From an uncultured Bacteroidales bacterium (GTDB lineage Bacteria > Bacteroidota > Bacteroidia > Bacteroidales > UBA932), in contig CAJGBW010000046.1 of the NCBI GenBank assembly GCA_904501835.1, positions 1 through 12,197 of the forward strand: 12,197 nt of DNA, in the 5' to 3' direction. The translations under genes and the position numbers were made by a program. Shown here piece by piece: positions 7,684 through 12,197 of the stretch. The notes beneath the pieces were generated by a model that was given only the letters and a program-made list of their open reading frames with translations, ran no database searches and was not told where the DNA came from. Numbering within the stretch: position 1 is the first letter of the stretch; each line of letters opens with the position of its first letter.

Positions 7684-8880
7684 TTATTCGGTGCGGCCGG
7701 GATAGGCTTCCAATGCTTTGGCCAAACACTCCAGCGCCGCCGCCAAATCATTGATATTCAACACATAGGCAATACGCACCTCTTGGCGCCCCTCACCCGG
7801 CTCGGTATAGAAGCCGCTGGCAGGAGCCAACATCACCGTCGCGCCTTTGTAACTGAAATCCGTCAGACACCATTTGCAGAAAGCTTCGGCATCGTCCACC
7901 GGCAATTTGGCTACGGTATAAAAAGCGCCCATAGGGATGGGAGAATACACACCCGGAATTTTATTCAGACCTTCAATCAAGAAATTGCGGCGCTCCAAAT
8001 ACTCCTCATAGACAGAGGTCAAATAGGATTTCTGCACATCCAAGGACGCCTCAGCGACCACCTGACCAATCAGCGGAGGACTCAAACGGGCCTGGCAGAA
8101 TTTCATCACGGCCTCGCGTACCTTTTTATTCTTGGTACAGAGGGCACCGATACGGATACCACACTCCGAATAACGCTTTGATACAGAATCAAACAGCACC
8201 ACATTTTCCTCAATCCCCTCCAAGTGGAAAGCGGAAATATAAGGCATGCCCGTATAGATAAATTCACGATATACCTCGTCGCTGAAAAGGTAGAGATTAT
8301 GCTTCTTGACGATGTCGCGAAGACGATACATTTCTTTGCGGGTATAGAGATAACCCGTCGGGTTGTTGGGGTTGCAAATCAAAATCGCCTTGGTGCGCTC
8401 GTTGATGTGCTCTTCAAACGCCTCGATGGAAGGAAGGCGGAAACCATCCTCAATGGAGGTCTTCACAGAACGAATCACCGCACCTACCGAAATGGCAAAG
8501 GCCATGTAGTTGGCATAGAAAGGGTCGGTCACAATGATTTCATCACCGGGATCCAGACAGGCCAAAAACGCAAAAAGCACGGCCTCGGAGCCACCGGTCG
8601 TCACAATGATTTCATCGGGCGACAAATCGATGCCGAACTGCGCATAATAATTGACGAATTTGGTACGCAAAGAGAGATAACCTTGTGAGGGGCTATACTC
8701 CAAAATATCCCTATCAATGGACTTCAGGGCATCCAGACCACATTGGGGCGTCTTGATATCCGGCTGACCAATGTTGAGATGATATACCTTGGTACCATTG
8801 CGTTTGGCTGCCTCTGCATAAGCGGCCAATTTTCGTATCGGTGAGGAGGGCATTTTGTCCGCCCTTTGTGAAATTTCCAT
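7684..8880 (-). CDS. Class I/II PLP-dependent aminotransferase (aspartate aminotransferase-like), copy B
   Basis: This 398-residue fold-type I aminotransferase is paralogous to the one at 4819-6027. The two share the N-terminal pattern (ISxxAxxMPxSxIRKL), the SVSKRYxxCGxRIG PLP-lysine segment, the PMGAFYTVAxLPVDDAEAF stretch and the C-terminal YPGRT. Active-site residues are N173 in a canonical NPNNPTG, D201, Y204, K235 (Schiff base) and R369. The reaction is amino-group transfer between an amino acid and a 2-oxo acid; the exact substrate is not readable from sequence. It is a single gene, convergent with umuC and divergent from mntP, with its own promoter-like box 22 nt upstream of the ATG. 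No Shine-Dalgarno sequence is seen. The start gives full alignment with copy A. Confidence 0.93.
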   Translation of the reverse strand: MEISQRADKMPSSPIRKLAAYAEAAKRNGTKVYHLNIGQPDIKTPQCGLDALKSIDRDILEYSPSQGYLSLRTKFVNYYAQFGIDLSPDEIIVTTGGSEAVLFAFLACLDPGDEIIVTDPFYANYMAFAISVGAVIRSVKTSIEDGFRLPSIEAFEEHINERTKAILICNPNNPTGYLYTRKEMYRLRDIVKKHNLYLFSDEVYREFIYTGMPYISAFHLEGIEENVVLFDSVSKRYSECGIRIGALCTKNKKVREAVMKFCQARLSPPLIGQVVAEASLDVQKSYLTSVYEEYLERRNFLIEGLNKIPGVYSPIPMGAFYTVAKLPVDDAEAFCKWCLTDFSYKGATVMLAPASGFYTEPGEGRQEVRIAYVLNINDLAAALECLAKALEAYPGRTE

Positions 8881-8902
8881 TGTGTAAAATCTATAAATCT
8901 CA

Positions 8903-8910
8903 CAAATGTA
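8903..8910 (-). promoter_or_regulatory. Bacteroidota-type -7 box (TACATTTG) for aminotransferase B
   Basis: On the - strand this reads TACATTTG, an exact match to the TAnnTTTG -7 element of Bacteroidota promoters. It ends 22 nt before the ATG of the aminotransferase. A TTTG that could serve as the -33 element lies further upstream on the - strand (about 8935-8938), but the 24-nt spacing is slightly longer than usual. Confidence 0.6.
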
Positions 8911-8923
8911 ATAAAAATATAGT

Positions 8924-8931
8924 TACATTTG
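8924..8931 (+). promoter_or_regulatory. Bacteroidota-type -7 box (TACATTTG) for mntP
   Basis: An exact TAnnTTTG match that ends 22 nt before the mntP ATG, predicting a leader of roughly 15-20 nt. No clear -33 TTTG is seen at the expected distance upstream. Such a short leader leaves no room for a riboswitch. Confidence 0.6.
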
Positions 8932-8953
8932 CGTCAAATTTAACAAAAGCGTG

Positions 8954-9535
8954 ATGAATCTACCTTTTATAGAGATATTTTTAATCGGAATCGGCGTTTC
9001 TATGGATGCCTTTGCTGTCTCCATAGGGAAAGGTCTCTGCCTCAAGGAAGTACATTGGAAAGACTGCTTGAAGGTGGGACTTTGGTTCGGATTGTTTCAG
9101 GCTCTGATGCCCTTGATTGGCTATTATGCCAGTATCTCATTTACTTCTTTGGTACAAGAAATCGACCATTGGATTGCGTTTGTCATGTTGGGATTGATTG
9201 GCGGCAATATGATTAAGGAGTCGCTTCAAGCCCAAAAAGAAGAAGAACAGGTATGCAAAACCCGTCGCGAAGAACTCGCATTCAAGACCATGTTGCTGCT
9301 TGCTATCGCCACCAGCATAGACGCTCTGGCGTGCGGCGTATCTTTTGCCTTTCTGGACTACCCTATTTTTGAGAGCATTGCCATCATCGGTCTGACCACT
9401 TTCTTCTTCTCTTTCTGGGGCATACGACTGGGTCACCGCATAGGCACCCGCATGCACAAAGGAGTGGAAATTTTCGGCGGAATTGTCTTGATTTCCATCG
9501 GAGCAAAAATCCTGCTCGAACATTTACTCGGATAA
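8954..9535 (+). CDS. mntP: Putative manganese efflux pump MntP
   Basis: MntP is a small inner-membrane exporter that removes excess Mn2+. The 193-residue protein is strongly hydrophobic with about six membrane segments in two related halves. Each half carries the family signature with an essential-type acidic residue: D18 in GVSMDAFAVSIGKGL and D123 in ATSIDALACGVSFAF. A charged cytoplasmic-type loop (KEEEQVCKTRREE, about 95-107) joins the halves. ATG at 8954 is chosen over the GTG one codon earlier because it gives the usual short N-terminus before the first helix. It has its own promoter-like box and is divergent from the aminotransferase. In many proteobacteria mntP follows a yybP-ykoY Mn2+ riboswitch; none fits here. 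Its 3' neighbour is convergent. Confidence 0.94.
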   Translation: MNLPFIEIFLIGIGVSMDAFAVSIGKGLCLKEVHWKDCLKVGLWFGLFQALMPLIGYYASISFTSLVQEIDHWIAFVMLGLIGGNMIKESLQAQKEEEQVCKTRREELAFKTMLLLAIATSIDALACGVSFAFLDYPIFESIAIIGLTTFFFSFWGIRLGHRIGTRMHKGVEIFGGIVLISIGAKILLEHLLG

Positions 9536-9555
9536 AGCGCGAACTTACCGCGGCA

Positions 9556-9572
9556 AAAGTCGTTCAGACTTT
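9556..9572. terminator. Possible hairpin terminator between convergent mntP and the tsaD operon
   Basis: The 58-nt gap between convergent stop codons contains a perfect 6-bp stem (AAAGTC / GACTTT) with a 5-nt loop GTTCA. An alternative 5-bp pairing GTCGT / ACGAC overlaps it. On the - strand the stem runs into a short TTTT, so it could end the tsaD-dehydrogenase transcript. On the + strand only the TTT that closes the stem is present. Confidence 0.3.
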
Positions 9573-9593
9573 CACGACGCAATCAAGAACCGT

Positions 9594-11162
9594 TTATACT
9601 TTGGCCGCACAAGCGATGCCGTCGAGAGCGGAAGAGACGATACCGCCCGCATAACCGGCTCCCTCCCCACAAGGATACAATCCCGGCACACTCAAAGATT
9701 CGAAAGTCAGCGGATCACGGGGAATACGCACCGGCGAAGAGGTTCGGGATTCCACACCCGTCAGCAAGGCCTCATTGGTATAATAGCCATGCATAAATTT
9801 ATTGCCCACATAGGGAAAAGCCAATTTCAGACGCCATGAAATATGCTCGGGAAGCAACTCATGCAAAGGAGCATTGAGAACCCCGGGATGATAGGTCGAT
9901 TTGGGCAAATCCTTGGAGGGAATACGGCGGCAGAAGTCCATCATTCGCTGTCCGGGAGCCTTCAAAGAAGAGGAATAATCATACATTTTCTTCTCGATAT
10001 CAGCCTGATAGCGCATCATGGCAAGGGGACCGTATTGGGCATATTCTTCAGGAATATCGCTCGGTTCGACTGACACCACCACACCGGAATTGGCAATTTT
10101 TCCGTTGCGCGCAGAGTTGCTCATTCCATTGAGCACCAATTCGCCGGGAGCAGTGGAAGAGGGTACCAAAATACCACCGGGACACATACAGAACGAGAAT
10201 ACGCCACGCCCCTCAATCTGGGTAACAAAAGAGTATTCCGCCACCGGCATAAAAGGTTGCCATTTGCCGTGGTATTGGATTTTGTTGATGAGCCATTGAG
10301 GGTGTTCGGCACGCACGCCAATAGCCAGTCCTTTGGCCTCCAACGCCCAACCTTTGCGAGCAAAAAGTTCATAGATATCACGGGCTGAATGTCCGGTCGC
10401 CAAAATGACTTTTTTAGCCGTAAAAGTTATTGATTTTGAAGCACTTGTAGAAGAGCCAAGAGACTCACAATACAATTTGATATTCCCGTCATTCAATTTT
10501 TCAATATCGGTCAAACGACAAGAAAAATGATATTCTCCGCCATGCTCAAGGATACATTCGCGGATTTTTTCCACCACAACAGGAAGACGATCGCTTCCGA
10601 TATGCGGGTGTGCATTGACTAAAATATCGGGATCCGCACCAAATGCCACCAACTGATGCAGCACCTCACGCACATCCCCTCTTTTGGAAGAACGGGTAAA
10701 TAGTTTACCATCAGAAAAAGTACCGGCCCCACCTTCTCCGAAACAATAATTGCTATCCGGATTGACCACTCCTTCACGAGAAAGCGCCGCCATATCGTAT
10801 TTTCTGCCATGTACATCTTTGCCTCGCTCAATCACAATGGGTTTGAAACCGCGCATCAGGAGTTTCAGGGCAGCAAACATTCCCGCCGGTCCTGCGCCCA
10901 CCACCAGAACGGGCTCGGCATTGTGAACATCCTGATATTCATCGAGATGATATTCCTCCAAGTTTTCATCCTTGCGGCACACATCGATTTTGTAACGATA
11001 GAGAATTTCAGAAGAACGCGCATCCACACTTCGACGGGCAATGCGCCAATCCCCCACCTTGTCAGCTTTTACACCCAAAGCTTTGGCGGCTATGGGAAGC
11101 ACATCGGCATTCTGGGGGTCACGACCTATTTTACAGGCAATTTCTATCTGCTTCATACTCAT
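9594..11162 (-). CDS. Uncharacterised FAD-dependent dehydrogenase (NAD(P)/FAD-dependent oxidoreductase, COG2509-like)
   Basis: This 522-residue flavoprotein has a small N-terminal domain (about 1-82) and then a Rossmann FAD-binding fold with GAGPAG at 89-94 and the ribose-binding acid in VIERG near 112. Its family-typical segment FGEGGAGTFSDGKL is at 141-154, ATGHSARD lies mid-protein, and the C-terminal FAD-contacting stretch is LYPCGEGAGYAGG. Such proteins are found widely in bacteria as uncharacterised dehydrogenases; the substrate is unknown and I assign none. No signal peptide or membrane segment is seen, so it should be cytoplasmic. The start at 11162 is supported by an ATGA overlap with the tsaD stop; a second Met two codons later is a weaker alternative. 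It appears co-expressed with tsaD. Confidence 0.9.
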   Translation of the reverse strand: MSMKQIEIACKIGRDPQNADVLPIAAKALGVKADKVGDWRIARRSVDARSSEILYRYKIDVCRKDENLEEYHLDEYQDVHNAEPVLVVGAGPAGMFAALKLLMRGFKPIVIERGKDVHGRKYDMAALSREGVVNPDSNYCFGEGGAGTFSDGKLFTRSSKRGDVREVLHQLVAFGADPDILVNAHPHIGSDRLPVVVEKIRECILEHGGEYHFSCRLTDIEKLNDGNIKLYCESLGSSTSASKSITFTAKKVILATGHSARDIYELFARKGWALEAKGLAIGVRAEHPQWLINKIQYHGKWQPFMPVAEYSFVTQIEGRGVFSFCMCPGGILVPSSTAPGELVLNGMSNSARNGKIANSGVVVSVEPSDIPEEYAQYGPLAMMRYQADIEKKMYDYSSSLKAPGQRMMDFCRRIPSKDLPKSTYHPGVLNAPLHELLPEHISWRLKLAFPYVGNKFMHGYYTNEALLTGVESRTSSPVRIPRDPLTFESLSVPGLYPCGEGAGYAGGIVSSALDGIACAAKV

Positions 11163-12193
11163 TTCTTTATCTCAAGTTCAGCCGCACGGGATACGGGCGC
11201 CACATCCAAGGAACTGCGTTTTCCGGCCAGGTATTGATAATAACCGGCAACGGCAATCATGGCTGCATTATCAGTGGTAAATTTGAATTCAGGCAAAAAG
11301 GTACGCCAGCCTCGTTTTTCTCCCTCCTCCACAAGGCGGGCACGCAAGCCGCTATTGGCCGACACGCCACCACCAATCGCAATATCTTTGATGCCGGTCT
11401 GACGAGCTGCCTTGACAAGTTTGTCCATCAGAATATCTATCAAGGTCTGCTGGAAAGAAGCACAGATATCCTCTTTGTTCTTTTCCATAAAATCAGGGTC
11501 CTTTGCTACCTCATCACGAACAAAATACAGCAAAGAGGTCTTCACACCGCTAAAACTGTAATCCAATCCCGGAATGTGGGGTTTGGAGAAACGGAAACGA
11601 TGAGGGTCTCCATTTTTCGCCAGACGGTCAATGATGGGACCACCGGGATAACCCAAACCCATCATTTTGGAACATTTGTCAAAGGCCTCTCCAACGGCAT
11701 CGTCAATGGTCTGTCCCAAAATTTCAAATTCCAACGGTCCGTTTACCTTGACAATTTGGGAATTACCTCCGGATACAAGCAGACACAGATAAGGAAAATC
11801 CGGCGTGGGAGTATCCTTGTCGTATTGTTTGACAAATCCCGCCAACAAGTGTCCCTGCAAGTGATTGACCTCCACGAGAGGACAGTTCAAGGTCATGGAC
11901 AAAGTTTTCGCAAAAGAGGTTCCCACCAACAACGAACCCAGCAAACCGGGACCGCGGGTAAAAGCAATGGCACTGATATCGGAAAGCTGAATTCCGGCCT
12001 GACGGACAGCCTCGCTGACAACGGGCACGATATTGAGCTGATGAGCGCGGGAGGCCAATTCTGGAATCACTCCTCCATAGTCTTTATGCACTTGCTGACT
12101 TGCCAAAACATTGCTCAGCAGATAGCCGTCTTTGAGAACGGCTGCGGATGTATCATCGCAAGAAGATTCAATTCCTAAAATAATGTCGGCCAT
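11159..12193 (-). CDS. tsaD: tRNA N6-adenosine threonylcarbamoyltransferase
   Basis: TsaD transfers the threonylcarbamoyl group from threonylcarbamoyl-AMP to A37 of ANN-decoding tRNAs, giving t6A, working with TsaB and TsaE, which are not in this window. The 344-residue protein is complete. Visible motifs are the N-terminal GIESSCDDTSAAV (ASKHA nucleotide-binding fold), metal ligands H111 and H115 in NHLQGH, SGGNSQ at 141-146, the GGGVSANSGLR loop at 274-284, and the third metal ligand D308 in TTDNAAM. The start lies 4 nt inside the window end, so its promoter is outside. Its stop overlaps the start of the FAD-dependent dehydrogenase. Threonine is a substrate of the t6A pathway, but the link to the thr genes on the other strand may be coincidental. 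Confidence 0.97.
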   Translation of the reverse strand: MADIILGIESSCDDTSAAVLKDGYLLSNVLASQQVHKDYGGVIPELASRAHQLNIVPVVSEAVRQAGIQLSDISAIAFTRGPGLLGSLLVGTSFAKTLSMTLNCPLVEVNHLQGHLLAGFVKQYDKDTPTPDFPYLCLLVSGGNSQIVKVNGPLEFEILGQTIDDAVGEAFDKCSKMMGLGYPGGPIIDRLAKNGDPHRFRFSKPHIPGLDYSFSGVKTSLLYFVRDEVAKDPDFMEKNKEDICASFQQTLIDILMDKLVKAARQTGIKDIAIGGGVSANSGLRARLVEEGEKRGWRTFLPEFKFTTDNAAMIAVAGYYQYLAGKRSSLDVAPVSRAAELEIKK

Positions 12194-12197
12194 AACT

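Larger units (their letters stand above)
8903..8931. repeat. Perfect 9-bp inverted repeat at the centre of the divergent intergenic region
   Basis: Arms CAAATGTAA (8903-8911) and TTACATTTG (8923-8931) are perfectly complementary and flank an 11-bp A+T-rich spacer. The repeat centre (8917) is exactly the midpoint of the 73-bp gap between the two start codons. Arm centres are 20 bp apart, about two helical turns. It can be read as two back-to-back -7 boxes, as an operator for a dimeric regulator, or as both. Confidence 0.7.

Noticed and set aside
8951..8953. GTG as the mntP start
   Set aside because: An ATG follows immediately and there is no ribosome-binding signal favouring the GTG; the difference is one residue.
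11234..12178. Open frame of 314 codons on the + strand opposite tsaD
   Set aside because: It is antisense to an intact tsaD with all metal ligands; no recognisable motif and no promoter-like box.

Overview
The window reads as a chromosomal segment of a Bacteroidota bacterium, most likely order Bacteroidales. The evidence is the clustering of thrA, a phosphoglycerate-mutase-like gene and thrC, divergent promoter boxes of the TAnnTTTG type, and a general lack of Shine-Dalgarno sequences upstream of starts. It is gene-dense: no gap exceeds 75 bases, and no RNA gene, insertion sequence or CRISPR array is visible.

Region 1 (2-7659, + strand) is one tightly packed run of seven genes: the 3' part of thrA (aspartokinase/homoserine dehydrogenase), an ApgM-family protein that is probably the homoserine kinase, thrC, asd, a class I/II aminotransferase, then umuD and umuC. 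The first five are joined by a 0-nt junction, two ATGA overlaps and a 1-nt gap. Together they can encode the route from aspartate to threonine, and the aminotransferase could supply aspartate. The two translesion-synthesis genes follow after 24 nt with no visible promoter or SOS box of their own.

Region 2 (7684-9535) is a divergent pair: a second paralogous aminotransferase on the - strand, convergent with umuC, and mntP (Mn2+ efflux) on the + strand. They share a 73-bp intergenic region with a perfect 9-bp inverted repeat at its exact centre. Its two arms look like back-to-back -7 promoter boxes.

Region 3 (9594-12193, - strand) holds tsaD (tRNA t6A synthesis), translationally coupled by an ATGA overlap to an uncharacterised FAD-dependent dehydrogenase.

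The most notable observation is the UmuD homologue. It starts where processed UmuD' would start, has an in-frame stop just upstream so the cleavage arm cannot be restored, and carries Arg in place of the catalytic Lys. By sequence it looks like a UmuD' that needs no self-cleavage, placed behind housekeeping amino-acid genes rather than behind an SOS promoter.
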